Positions 1-7,546 of a stretch of DNA of 16,596 nucleotides are shown piece by piece. Below the pieces are notes generated by a model. The model searched no databases. It was not told the origin of the DNA and worked only from the letters and a program-made list of their open reading frames with translations. How positions within the stretch are numbered: position 1 is the first letter of the stretch; each line of letters starts with the position of its first letter. The position numbers and the translations under genes were made by a program. Origin of the DNA: Actinomycetes bacterium (GTDB lineage: Bacteria; Actinomycetota; Acidimicrobiia; Acidimicrobiales; Palsa-688). The stretch covers positions 1 through 16,596 of the forward strand of contig JAKBBS010000064.1 in NCBI GenBank assembly GCA_021808425.1. The letters run 5' to 3'.

Positions 1-885
1 CAGGTCGAGTCCTTCGCGCTCGGCGTCAGACGTTCGGATGGCGGCCAAACGGTATCCGAACGTCGGGCTGGATGTCACTGCCGCCCCGGTGGTGCTGATG
101 CTGCTCAGCCAGTCACCAGGGTGGGATAAGAAATCGAACGGGCTGAGCAGGTGCAGGTCCGTTCCCTGCAACAGGCTCAGGAGTGCCATTCCGACCAGCC
201 CCATGTCGTGATAAAGCGGTAGCCACGACACAATCGCGTCCTCGCTTGACATCTCTCTCATCTGGCTGAGAGCTCCGCAGTTCGCCAAGACGTTGCCGTG
301 CGTGACGGCCGTCGCCTTTGGGGACGCTGTCGATCCACTCGTGAGTTGGAGATGCACGACCTCGCTGGGTTGGCCGGCGGGCGCAACGGAGCTAGGGATC
401 GCCCTAGCAGCCTCGATACCGAGCGGGTCGATCCTGACCCGTGCTGGAATGGGGAGAGACGGCCTTTCAGGCTCGTGCGGCGGTCGGGTCCGGTCGGTGA
501 CGACACACGTTGCTCCCACCGAGGCCGCCAGCTCGCCAGCTCGGTCGCTCGTCAGAGCTTTGGATGCCAGATGGACAGGGGTTATGAGTGGGACCCCGCC
601 GCTGAGCACGGTTGCCACGTAGGCTAGTAAAGTGGAACGCGGCGCGGCGCAGTCGATAACCGCTGGAGCGCCGGGCCGGACTCCGGATTCGGCCAGCAGG
701 TCAGCGAGCGTCAAGGCCTGCCTCAGGTAGACGTGCTGGCTCACGGGGCTCAGATGCCGTTCGCTCCGCGACCAGAAGCTGACGACCCGCCCGTCGTCGC
801 CTCGCTCTATCTGGTGCAACCACAAGCTGCGGAGGTCGTCAGCTTTCCAGCGGCTGATGAGACTGTCCTCAGTTGAACTGCTCAT
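1..885 (-). CDS. Fatty acyl-AMP ligase / AMP-binding enzyme, N-terminal part (cut by window edge)
   Basis: The frame is open for 295 codons from the ATG at 885 to base 1, so only the N-terminal half of a family usually 550-600 residues long is visible. It belongs to the adenylate-forming (ANL) superfamily, which activates a carboxylic acid with ATP to an acyl-adenylate. The ATP-binding A3 signature is at residues 181-198 (LTSGSTASPKATAVTHGN), with Ala where many relatives have Gly. The block WLPLYHDMGLVG at 221-232 and the SSPTFGY segment at 272-278 are typical of fatty acyl-AMP ligases, which pass acyl chains to polyketide or peptide synthases, rather than of acetyl-CoA synthetases. The ATG is preceded by a modest GGAG and an in-frame stop lies ten codons upstream, which limits any extension. 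It lies 73 bp downstream of the GGDEF-EAL gene on the same strand, so co-transcription is possible. The substrate cannot be told from this half. Confidence 0.88.
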   Translation of the reverse strand, partial: MSSSTEDSLISRWKADDLRSLWLHQIERGDDGRVVSFWSRSERHLSPVSQHVYLRQALTLADLLAESGVRPGAPAVIDCAAPRSTLLAYVATVLSGGVPLITPVHLASKALTSDRAGELAASVGATCVVTDRTRPPHEPERPSLPIPARVRIDPLGIEAARAIPSSVAPAGQPSEVVHLQLTSGSTASPKATAVTHGNVLANCGALSQMREMSSEDAIVSWLPLYHDMGLVGMALLSLLQGTDLHLLSPFDFLSHPGDWLSSISTTGAAVTSSPTFGYRLAAIRTSDAEREGLDL

Positions 886-958
886 GTCATCTGGCTCCGT
901 TTTGTGGCCGATCACTCACATTCCCGGGCCACGCCGAGCCAACGATACCTCGGACGGG

Positions 959-3900
959 TTAGCCAGCGGTGGATTGGTGCGCCACGAACCGGCTGAGGTC
1001 AGCATCGCCGGTCCTTTCGGGGGGAGCCGGTCGGCCAAAGAGGTAGCCCTGCCCAAAGTCGCAGCCTAACTCCGCAAGGATGGTTGCTTGGGTCTGGTGT
1101 TCGATGCCCTCGGCGACCACCACCAGGTCGCTATCGTGAGCCATCTCGATGATCGAGCGGACCTGGGTTGCGGCTCTACCTAGATTCGAGAGTCCATCGA
1201 TCAGACTCTTGTCAATCTTGACGGACGTGAAAGGCAGCTGCTGCAGCGACGCATAGGACGCCACGCCTGCACCGAAGTCGTCGGCTGCGATCCCGATTCC
1301 AAGGGCGCGGAGCGCCTCGAGTCGGAGCACGGCCGCCGGCCCCACCACGGCACTTTCAGTGAGCTCGATTGTCAGACACGATGGCGTTATGCCCGTCGAA
1401 GTTAGAAGGGAAGCTACGTCGACGACGATCTCCGCATTTTCTAATTGGCGCGCTGAGAGGTTGACCGCCACCGTAACGTCTCGGCCTTCACTGCGCCATT
1501 GCTGGAGCTGCAAGACGGCGGTCTCGATTGCCCACCACCCGATGCCGAAGACCGAGGCGGTCTCCTCGGCTAGAGGAATGAACGACATAGGGGGTAGCAA
1601 ACCTCGTGTCGGGTGCTGCCAGCGCGCGAGAGCCTCGTATCCCGCTGTGCGACCCGTAGCTAAGTCGACCAATGGCTGGTAATAGAGGCGTAACTCTTGA
1701 CGGGCTACCGCTCCGACGAGGTCCTCCTTTAGCTCGAGGCGGTCGAATGCGTGTAGATGCATGGAGGGCTCGTAGACCTCAATCCTGTCCTTGCCGCGGC
1801 TCTTAGCTACGTACATGGCTGCATCGGCGTTACGCAGCATGTCGTCGGGCGTGAGCAGATCCGGCGTGTTGGACAGAGCTACACCGACACTGGCTGCTAC
1901 CGTCAGACGACGCCGGCCGACCTTGAACGGCATTCGAAACGCGTCGCGTAGCCGTTCGCAGATCCGCAAGACCTCCTGTTCGCTAGACGCCGATTCGACC
2001 AGAACTGCGAACTCGTCACCACCAAGACGCCCGGGGGTGTCCCCCTTGCGACACCAGGTCCGCAGTCGTTCCGCCGCCTGGCGCAAAAGTTCGTCCCCGA
2101 CGGCATGCCCGAGACTGTCGTTTACAGTTTTGAAATCGTCGACGTCAATGAAAAGGACAGCGATCAAGTTGCCGTTGGTTTGGCGGCTATCCAATGCTGA
2201 CTTGACTCGGTCGCGCAGTAGAACTCGGTTCGGGAGGCCTGTGAGGTCGTCGTGCAGTGCCTGGTAGCGGAGGTCCTCTTGGAGAGTCATCTCGTCGGTA
2301 ACGTCCCGAGCATTCACAACGATGTGGCCAACCGCCCTGTCGGCTCGTCTGTCGGTAAGGGTCAAGGCAAAAATACGAGAGTCCCCCGCCTGGGAAACTA
2401 TCGTGACCTGAGCGTGAGCCACGGTTTCGCCGCAGGCGTTCAACTGATCTAGCGCAGTGCGCAACGTTTTGCGGGAATCCGCCTTGACCAAGGATAGCAT
2501 CGGTCGGCCGATAATCTCATCAGGCGCGAAGCCTAGAAGGCTGCGGACAGACTCGCCGATCCAGACAATTTCGCCATGAACACCGACAGTGCCGATTATG
2601 TCACTCGAGTTTTGCACAAGGGACCGGAATCGGCGTTCACTTGTCGCCAGGCGCTCGTCAGCATCCTTTCGGTCAGTGATATCGCGGGCGGTCACGACGA
2701 CACTTTCAATTTCGGGTACGGCGCTAAGGTTTCGAGCGACTACATCAAACCACTTCCAACCTCCGTCACTAGCCCCGAGCCGTATCTCGACCGGATGGCC
2801 GCCGTGGAGCTCCGCGCTGCGAACGAGTTGATCGTAGGACACTACGTCGTCTGGGTGCACCAACTGGCGCAGGTCGAGCCTCTTCAACTGGGTAGAGCTA
2901 AGACACAAAAGACGCTCGGCGGACGGAGACACGAAACCAGGATTTCTCTCGTGGCCCAAAACCGCAACGATATCGGCCGAGTGTGTGAACAGTTGTTGGA
3001 AGCGGCGTTCGGCGGCCTTCTGGTGTTTAATCGCCATTCCGGCGAGAGCGTCAATCGTCAGCGCCATCAGGTGAGCCAGTGAATCACATCCTGAAACAAT
3101 AGGCGCCGGAGGCGACCGGTCGGCGCATACAACCAGAATACCTCTGGTCAGCATGCGTGTGCTCATCGGAAAGAGACCGACCCAAGGAGCGCAGAGCTGC
3201 TCAGGGAACGTGTTGACATCCGGGTCTAGAAGTTCGGCGTTGGTAGCAGACGCCACCGCTTCGAGCAGTATCGGGGATCGAGAGGCAAACGTGTTGAGGC
3301 TGCAGTCGCTGTCAACATCCCCGGTCACAAACTTGATTTCCTGACCTCGAACGAAGCCTATGGATACCGAGCCTGCAACCCCTGCCGAGGCAAGTAGCGT
3401 ACGCGCAGCCTGTCCAGCTACAGCACATACGTGTTCACGAGTCATGGCTGTGACCATGTCAGTGCTCGCTTGGCGAACGATTGACTCTGCGCTAGCCATT
3501 CGTTCCCGCACCCTGACAAGCCCGGCCATTCTAAGGACTATCAGAGCGCAGATGGCGGCCCAAGCCAGAAGCACGCCCAGAGTAAAGATGAAGGATCTTG
3601 CGCCAGCGTCGGTCAAGAGGATCGCCGGCGCTACTAGCGAGGAAGCGATCATCATTGTGAGTCGGCCCGCGCTCATAGGCGCTACCTTCTCGGTCACACT
3701 CTCGGTCAGCTGACCCATGCCCGGATGTAAGGATGCAGCCGCCAAGCTTGCGCAGGCCCAGGCGGCCAAGCTGTTGCTTAGCGTTACTAGCAGGCGACTG
3801 CTGGCGGACTCGCTCCAGACTGCCAGCAGAAGATCAGAAATCAGGGCACTGGCGACGGCGGATGCCAACCAGTACCAACTGCCATTACGGATCCCCGGCC

Positions 3901-4489
3901 CGAAGGCCAGTCGGACTACGACGGTTATCAAGACCATCGACAAGACATCGAAGAAGACGTTCGTCCCCCGGCCGGCAAGAGACGAACTCGGATCCTGTAG
4001 GTCCGGAACGATTACAAAAGCCCATGATAGTGCAGCTATACCGCCTGTCACGATGCCCGCATCGACCAGACTCGTTGGGTCGGAACGCCTTGAGCGTCTC
4101 CGCACGACTGTCACGCCAGCTACCAAACAGACGAGATAACCAAGCGCGTTCGCTCCGTCCACGAACGACGGATATGGTAACGGACCGCCGCTCAACAGCG
4201 GTTCGACCTTAGTCAAGACATCCGCCAGGAAAAATAGCCCGACAGCGCCCGTGAGGAGACGCCAGGTAACAGGATGTAGAGGCTGATTAGCGCGAATCCC
4301 GACATACAAGCTTGCGACCGACAGGAGCGTGACTACGAGATCCGCGATCTGGGCGGTGGTTGGACCCCCTACGATGCCGGCGGTTACGAGCAGGGCACAA
4401 AGCGCAGACCACCATGCCCAACTTGACGCGCGCACGAGACGATCCACATTCGGAATTTTCGACGGTATGGCAGCAACTCTAAAGATCAA
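959..4489 (-). CDS. Membrane-bound GAF/PAS-PAS-GGDEF-EAL protein (c-di-GMP cyclase/phosphodiesterase)
   Basis: A 1176-residue signalling protein that would make and/or degrade the second messenger cyclic di-GMP at the membrane. About ten hydrophobic segments fill residues 22-325. A GAF-like region follows (about 335-485), then PAS domains at about 495-610 and 618-735, GGDEF at about 740-905 and EAL at about 918-1160. The cyclase active site is intact (GGDEF at 823-827), and the product-inhibition I-site RxxD is present (RKGD, 814-817). The EAL side keeps its metal and catalytic residues: EAL 952-954, N1010, E1042 in ELTES, the DD of DDFG at 1070-1071, K1091 and K1094 in KIDK, E1127 in AEGIE, and GQGYLFGRP at 1146-1154. 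Both activities are therefore plausible; which dominates is unknown. The start is a TTG at 4489, with AGGAG only one base before it, which is unusually close; a GTG near residue 15 is an alternative. Third-position AT use is visibly higher than in the lipid genes to the right. Confidence 0.95.
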   Translation of the reverse strand: MIFRVAAIPSKIPNVDRLVRASSWAWWSALCALLVTAGIVGGPTTAQIADLVVTLLSVASLYVGIRANQPLHPVTWRLLTGAVGLFFLADVLTKVEPLLSGGPLPYPSFVDGANALGYLVCLVAGVTVVRRRSRRSDPTSLVDAGIVTGGIAALSWAFVIVPDLQDPSSSLAGRGTNVFFDVLSMVLITVVVRLAFGPGIRNGSWYWLASAVASALISDLLLAVWSESASSRLLVTLSNSLAAWACASLAAASLHPGMGQLTESVTEKVAPMSAGRLTMMIASSLVAPAILLTDAGARSFIFTLGVLLAWAAICALIVLRMAGLVRVRERMASAESIVRQASTDMVTAMTREHVCAVAGQAARTLLASAGVAGSVSIGFVRGQEIKFVTGDVDSDCSLNTFASRSPILLEAVASATNAELLDPDVNTFPEQLCAPWVGLFPMSTRMLTRGILVVCADRSPPAPIVSGCDSLAHLMALTIDALAGMAIKHQKAAERRFQQLFTHSADIVAVLGHERNPGFVSPSAERLLCLSSTQLKRLDLRQLVHPDDVVSYDQLVRSAELHGGHPVEIRLGASDGGWKWFDVVARNLSAVPEIESVVVTARDITDRKDADERLATSERRFRSLVQNSSDIIGTVGVHGEIVWIGESVRSLLGFAPDEIIGRPMLSLVKADSRKTLRTALDQLNACGETVAHAQVTIVSQAGDSRIFALTLTDRRADRAVGHIVVNARDVTDEMTLQEDLRYQALHDDLTGLPNRVLLRDRVKSALDSRQTNGNLIAVLFIDVDDFKTVNDSLGHAVGDELLRQAAERLRTWCRKGDTPGRLGGDEFAVLVESASSEQEVLRICERLRDAFRMPFKVGRRRLTVAASVGVALSNTPDLLTPDDMLRNADAAMYVAKSRGKDRIEVYEPSMHLHAFDRLELKEDLVGAVARQELRLYYQPLVDLATGRTAGYEALARWQHPTRGLLPPMSFIPLAEETASVFGIGWWAIETAVLQLQQWRSEGRDVTVAVNLSARQLENAEIVVDVASLLTSTGITPSCLTIELTESAVVGPAAVLRLEALRALGIGIAADDFGAGVASYASLQQLPFTSVKIDKSLIDGLSNLGRAATQVRSIIEMAHDSDLVVVAEGIEHQTQATILAELGCDFGQGYLFGRPAPPERTGDADLSRFVAHQSTAG

Positions 4490-4765
4490 GCTCCTATAGG
4501 CCGCTTGCTTCGAACTGAGGGGAATAACCCGATTCGTTCCAGTCGCACTCTCCGCAGCGAGTCGTGTACGTCGATTTCCGAGGCAGAGTACGAAATTACT
4601 TCTGAAAATGGTGCGGATCGTCGATCACAGCGGCCGATCACCAAACCGAAACGTCAGGCTTCGTGGCTCAACTCGTGAGAAATGCGAACTCTCTGCGAAG
4701 CGGAAATCGGCGAAGGTGAGCCAAAAAGGCGATGCAGCGGAGAATGTGCGAGAACAGGACTTCGA

Positions 4766-4996
4766 TCGTCTCGGCTATCAGGGACCACGTCGCAGAGCGC
4801 AGCGTCATTGACTGGGAGATCGTGGTCGCGGGGCCGGACGGCCTGGACTTCGACGCGCTCTCCGAGCGCATCCATCCGGCTGGCTCGAGGGTGGAAATGC
4901 TCGCCCGGACCTGCCTGGTAGTTTCGTGGGCTTCAACGTACCGGCTTTGGGCGACGTCGACGTGACCGGCAGCGTCGGTCAAGGTCACCCCGACGA
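4766..4996 (+). pseudogene. Decayed partial copy of the downstream ATP-dependent DNA ligase gene
   Basis: Bases 4766-4972 align with 5483-5690 inside ligC at about 94 percent identity by my hand count (about 11 substitutions and one missing C near 4914). Bases 4974-4996 align with 5745-5767 without mismatch. The 54 bases of ligC between these blocks (5691-5744) are reduced to a single base. The remnant encodes the nucleotidyltransferase motif III region, with the motif's Gly changed to Trp (VIDWEIVV instead of VIDGEIVV). It then goes out of frame at the missing C. Motif I with the catalytic lysine, motifs IV-V and the OB fold are all absent, so it cannot be active. The high identity implies a recent partial duplication or a copy kept similar by gene conversion. 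Confidence 0.88.
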
Positions 4997-5190
4997 GTAA
5001 CTGGGAGTTCGTCCAAGTTCCCATCTGCGCGTCGGCCCGGCCGAGGCGGCAACGGGGGCACCCGGGTTTCGCGGCTCCCTGAAGGGGTTCCCAGAGCCGA
5101 GCTGGGAGGACTTTGAGCGCAGCGAGTGAGGCGGCGGGGACCGACTTCGGACTGTTGAGAGGCTTGTAGCCGACTCCCACGCGCTCGTCT

Positions 5191-5206
5191 GGTAACGGCG
5201 GTTACC
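5191..5206. repeat. Inverted repeat upstream of ligC
   Basis: GGTAAC and GTTACC form perfect 6-bp arms around a 4-base spacer (GGCG), 75 bp before the ligC ATG. It could be a regulator-binding site or a small hairpin. No regulator gene is adjacent, so a function is only a guess. Confidence 0.4.
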
Positions 5207-5207
5207 G

Positions 5208-5281
5208 TAGCTTGTGTCGTCAACAGCTAGCACCTTCGCTCCCGGCCACCCACGCTCGTAAACACCTAGCCTGTGTCGTCA
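5208..5281 (+). repeat. Near-direct repeat pair bracketing the ligC upstream region
   Basis: TAGCTTGTGTCGTCA at 5208-5222 and TAGCCTGTGTCGTCA at 5267-5281 match at 14 of 15 positions, 59 bp apart. The second copy ends in the first base of the ligC ATG. This may be a small tandem duplication of the leader, in keeping with the partial gene duplication just upstream. The first copy also contains a TTG in frame with ligC at 5212, which would give a 23-residue extension without family similarity. Confidence 0.5.
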
Positions 5282-6384
5282 TGGACCTGCCCGTCATGCC
5301 TCCCGTAGAACCCATGCTCGCGAAAGCAATGACATGGGACCAGCTCGAACAGGCAACGCACGGCGAGCAGTTCGTGTTCGAGCCGAAGTGGGACGGCTTT
5401 CGTTGCATCGTCTTTCGAGACGGGGGAGAGGTCGAGTTGCAAAGCCGCAACTGTAGATCCCTCACCCGCTACTTCCCGGAGGTCGTCTCGGCTATCAGGG
5501 ACCACGTCGCCGAGCGCTGCGTCATTGACGGGGAGATCGTGGTAGCGGGGCAGGACGGCCTGGACTTCGACGCGCTCTCCGAGCGCATCCATCCGGCTCG
5601 CTCGAGGGTGGAAATGCTCGCCCGGACCTGCCCTGGTAGTTTCGTGTGCTTCGACGTACTGGCTTTGGGCGACACCGACGTGACCGGCAGGCCGTTCGCT
5701 GACCGGCGCCGGGCGCTAGAGGAGGTCGCAGGGGGGCGGGCTGAGTCGGTCAAGGTCACCCCGACGACAAACGACCCGGCCGTGGCGCGCGACTGGTTCG
5801 TCCGCTTCGAAGGCGCCGGTCTCGATGGTGTGGTAGCGAAAGCCGCGACGCTCAAGTACCTTCCCTCCAAGCGGGCGATGATCAAGGTGAAGCACCGCCG
5901 CAGCGGTGACTTCGTCGTGGGGGGTTTTCGTTGGTACCGAGCCGACACGTCGATGGTGGGTTCGTTGATGCTCGGCCTTTACGACGGGGACAACCTGCGG
6001 CCAGTAGGAGTGATCGGATCGTTCCCCGTCACACAGCGTCGCAGTCTGGTGGCCTTCCTGGCGCCGTACACGAACCCGGGGCGCCATCAGTGGGTTCTCG
6101 GCGGATCTGACGACCGTTCGGTCAGCGAAGGAGGCCAAGGGGGAAGTTCGCGTCCGGCCGCGCCGGCGAGCAGATGGAACGCCGGCAAGGACACGAGCTT
6201 CGAGGCGCTACGACCTGATCTGGTCGTCGAGGCGGAGTTCGAGCAGCTTCAAGGCGGCCGGCTTCGCCACACAGCTAGATTCCTGCGCTGGAGGCCGGAC
6301 CGCGACCCGACGAGCGCCACCTTCGATCAGCTTGACGTCGCAGTTCCGTCCGTGCTGAGCGACGTGTTCAGCGCAGGCGCCTAA
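5281..6384 (+). CDS. ligC: ATP-dependent DNA ligase, LigC type
   Basis: A 367-residue ligase that would seal nicks using ATP, via a lysine-AMP intermediate and an adenylated 5' end. The length matches the short LigC class of actinobacteria (about 360 residues), which lacks the polymerase and phosphoesterase modules of LigD. Motif I with the nucleophilic lysine is KWDGFR at 36-41 (K36). Motif III is VIDGEIVV at 81-88, motif IIIa is FVCFDVLALG at 121-130, motif IV is LDGVVAK at 181-187, and motif V is MIKVKHRR at 200-207. The C-terminal OB-fold, with a motif-VI-like TARFLRWRPD, is at about 331-340. I chose the ATG at 5281 because family similarity begins at once (VMPPVEPMLAK); the frame continues upstream to a TTG at 5212 with nothing recognisable. 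No Shine-Dalgarno sequence precedes the ATG, so a leaderless message is possible. No Ku or polymerase partner is in view. A damaged partial copy lies 0.5 kb upstream. Confidence 0.93.
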   Translation: MDLPVMPPVEPMLAKAMTWDQLEQATHGEQFVFEPKWDGFRCIVFRDGGEVELQSRNCRSLTRYFPEVVSAIRDHVAERCVIDGEIVVAGQDGLDFDALSERIHPARSRVEMLARTCPGSFVCFDVLALGDTDVTGRPFADRRRALEEVAGGRAESVKVTPTTNDPAVARDWFVRFEGAGLDGVVAKAATLKYLPSKRAMIKVKHRRSGDFVVGGFRWYRADTSMVGSLMLGLYDGDNLRPVGVIGSFPVTQRRSLVAFLAPYTNPGRHQWVLGGSDDRSVSEGGQGGSSRPAAPASRWNAGKDTSFEALRPDLVVEAEFEQLQGGRLRHTARFLRWRPDRDPTSATFDQLDVAVPSVLSDVFSAGA

Positions 6385-6483
6385 TGCCCCTTCCGCTTTA
6401 AGGGTCTTGTAGATAGGGATGTCGCGCTTCGACCTCACCCGGTCGTGGTCATCGACGTCGGCCAAGCTGGAGTGGGGAAGTGG

Positions 6484-6903
6484 TTACTGGCGACCACTCT
6501 CTGCTCCTAGCTCTCGTTGCACGTCGGCCACCACTTGCTCGGCGAGCCCCGCCAAACGGTTCGTAAGTTCGACGTCTGCATCGGCGAGGTCATCCGCATA
6601 GCACCCGCCGACCGCCCACGGGTTGCACCACGCCAACAGCTTCCGGTCGAGGCCGACAAGGTGCCCCAACTCAACGCACGAGTCGTGCAGCGCGACGAGG
6701 TCGTGGGTATTTTTGAACGGCACGCCTGCGTCGATGAGGGTGGCCTTCAGCGCCGTCTCGACGACCAGGTGTGCGAGAAAGCACGCCATGCGAGCGGGGG
6801 ACTCGCGGTCCCGGGCAACGGCACGCATCGCATGGAGGTCATCCTCGACGTTCCCGAGCCAGCGGCGGGCCTCGCTGTAGATGTCGTCAGGCAGCTCTGG
6901 CAT
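6484..6903 (-). CDS. HEPN-domain protein (toxin-like partner of MNT)
   Basis: A small helical protein of 139 residues from the ATG at 6903. It resembles HEPN proteins paired with minimal nucleotidyltransferases (MNT), in which HEPN is commonly an RNase-type toxin and MNT neutralises it by adding AMP. The recognisable core is IYSEARRWLGNVEDDL (8-23), LAHLVVETALKATLIDAGVP (43-62) and THDLVALH (66-73). The segment that usually reads as an Arg-Tyr-Pro motif near the end of helix four is CYAD here (101-104), so the usual arginine is a cysteine. A classic R-x4-6-H RNase motif is not clear; R38 to H45 has six residues between, but it sits in an earlier helix. A GTG at 6972 would add 23 residues (162 in all), but that extension reads like an out-of-frame MNT tail, so I prefer 6903. 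It lies directly downstream of the MNT frame on the same strand. Activity is uncertain. Confidence 0.72.
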   Translation of the reverse strand: MPELPDDIYSEARRWLGNVEDDLHAMRAVARDRESPARMACFLAHLVVETALKATLIDAGVPFKNTHDLVALHDSCVELGHLVGLDRKLLAWCNPWAVGGCYADDLADADVELTNRLAGLAEQVVADVQRELGAESGRQ

Positions 6904-6985
6904 CCACGACCCGCCCTTCCCGAAGCGGCCCAGTAGTGCGTCGAGGCGATGACATCGCGTCTGCGCCGGCACTCGCGTCTGTCGG

Positions 6986-7261
6986 TCACGAGATCTGGAG
7001 TGCCAGCAGTGCCGGAGTTACGTGCCGCAGCGAAGCCTCGAGATCGTGGCGCTTGGTGTAGTCGATGGAGGAGAGCACCACCATCAAGTCGATGTCCAAA
7101 TCCGGGCCGTCATCGCCACGGGCGACGGAGCCGAAGAGGAGCACCTGCTCGGGGTCACAGGTTGCCACAATCGTTTCCACCACATCCGGCATCCACTCGG
7201 CCAGGGTGCGGCCCGCGTAACATGCCTTGCCGTTACGTACCTCGTAGGCGGCCGAGCTCAT
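6986..7261 (-). CDS. MNT-type minimal nucleotidyltransferase, probably frameshifted at its C-terminus
   Basis: The 91-residue frame starts at the ATG at 7261, whose first bases overlap the stop of the preceding frame (ATGA). The nucleotidyltransferase signature is complete: LLFGSVARG at 41-49 and LDIDLMVVL at 55-63, giving GS plus the metal-binding D-x-D at 56-58. These proteins transfer AMP from ATP, and in MNT/HEPN pairs they act as the antitoxin. The frame stops after ALLALQIS. The usual third strand and C-terminal tail are missing here but seem to continue in another frame directly across the stop, where VTDRRECRRRRDVIAS (about 6989 down to 6942) looks like the expected VVT-x-E-RRRDVIG segment of the family. 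I infer a single-base indel near 6990; a sequencing error cannot be excluded. HEPN follows on the same strand. Confidence 0.68.
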   Translation of the reverse strand: MSSAAYEVRNGKACYAGRTLAEWMPDVVETIVATCDPEQVLLFGSVARGDDGPDLDIDLMVVLSSIDYTKRHDLEASLRHVTPALLALQIS

Positions 7262-7518
7262 CGGGCCAGCTCCGGCTGGACCGACCCCGGTGGGCCTATC
7301 CGACCGAGGATCTCGGGCGACGTGAGCGGCAGCGCGCTTCGCACCGCCATTGTCTCGCCGGTCGGCTCGACGACCTTCGTGTAGTGGGTGAATACCGCCG
7401 TCCCTGGCGCAAGCGCGGCCTGGGCGAGGTCGACCGGAGCGACGTTGGCGTGCTGGAGCTCGCGTAGCGCTGGGCAGCCGTGGCGAACGCACAATCCAAT
7501 CCCCCGACGCCGGAGCAT
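7258..7518 (-). pseudogene. Fragment of a DUF1156-type protein, C-terminal segment
   Basis: An 86-codon frame (ATG at 7518, stop at 7258-7260). Residues 16-63 read like a conserved stretch near the C-terminus of large DUF1156 methylase-like proteins: PALRELQHANVAPVDLAQAA, then GTAVFTHYTKVVEPTGETM and VRSAL. Those proteins usually run to 900 residues or more and occur in phage-defence islands. Everything before it is absent, since the dehydrogenase gene ends 29 bp upstream. The last 23 residues do not continue the family pattern, which expects an asparagine-rich LINQ-LDE segment. Its stop overlaps the MNT start by four bases, so it may still be translated as the first gene of a three-gene unit. 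I call it a remnant, not a functional enzyme. The family assignment is from memory of the motif and is moderate in confidence. Confidence 0.55.
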
Positions 7519-7546
7519 CCAGCGGTCAACCGCGACCCCTGGTCTC

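Larger units (their letters stand above)
4490..5280. other. Long intergenic stretch with a ligase-gene remnant and short repeats
   Basis: No intact gene is supported here. The stretch separates the start of the GGDEF-EAL gene (minus) from the start of ligC (plus), so it should hold promoters for both, but I could not identify a convincing -10/-35 pair for either. Its main content is the decayed ligase copy at 4766-4996, a 6-bp inverted repeat at 5191-5206, and a 15-bp near-direct repeat just before ligC. The remaining bases (about 4490-4765 and 5000-5190) show no recognisable protein similarity on either strand; the open frames there have no family motifs. Confidence 0.7.

Noticed and set aside
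4668..5180. A 170-codon minus-strand frame in the gap before ligC
   Set aside because: Its middle is the antisense of the ligase remnant, and the rest has no family motif.
6388..6404. Possible terminator after ligC (CCCTT, 7-base loop, AAGGG)
   Set aside because: Only a 5-bp stem with no T-run after it; too weak to call.
6208..6465. An 85-codon frame on the minus strand over the 3' end of ligC
   Set aside because: Mostly antisense to ligC; the unique N-terminal part in the 100-bp gap has no recognisable similarity.
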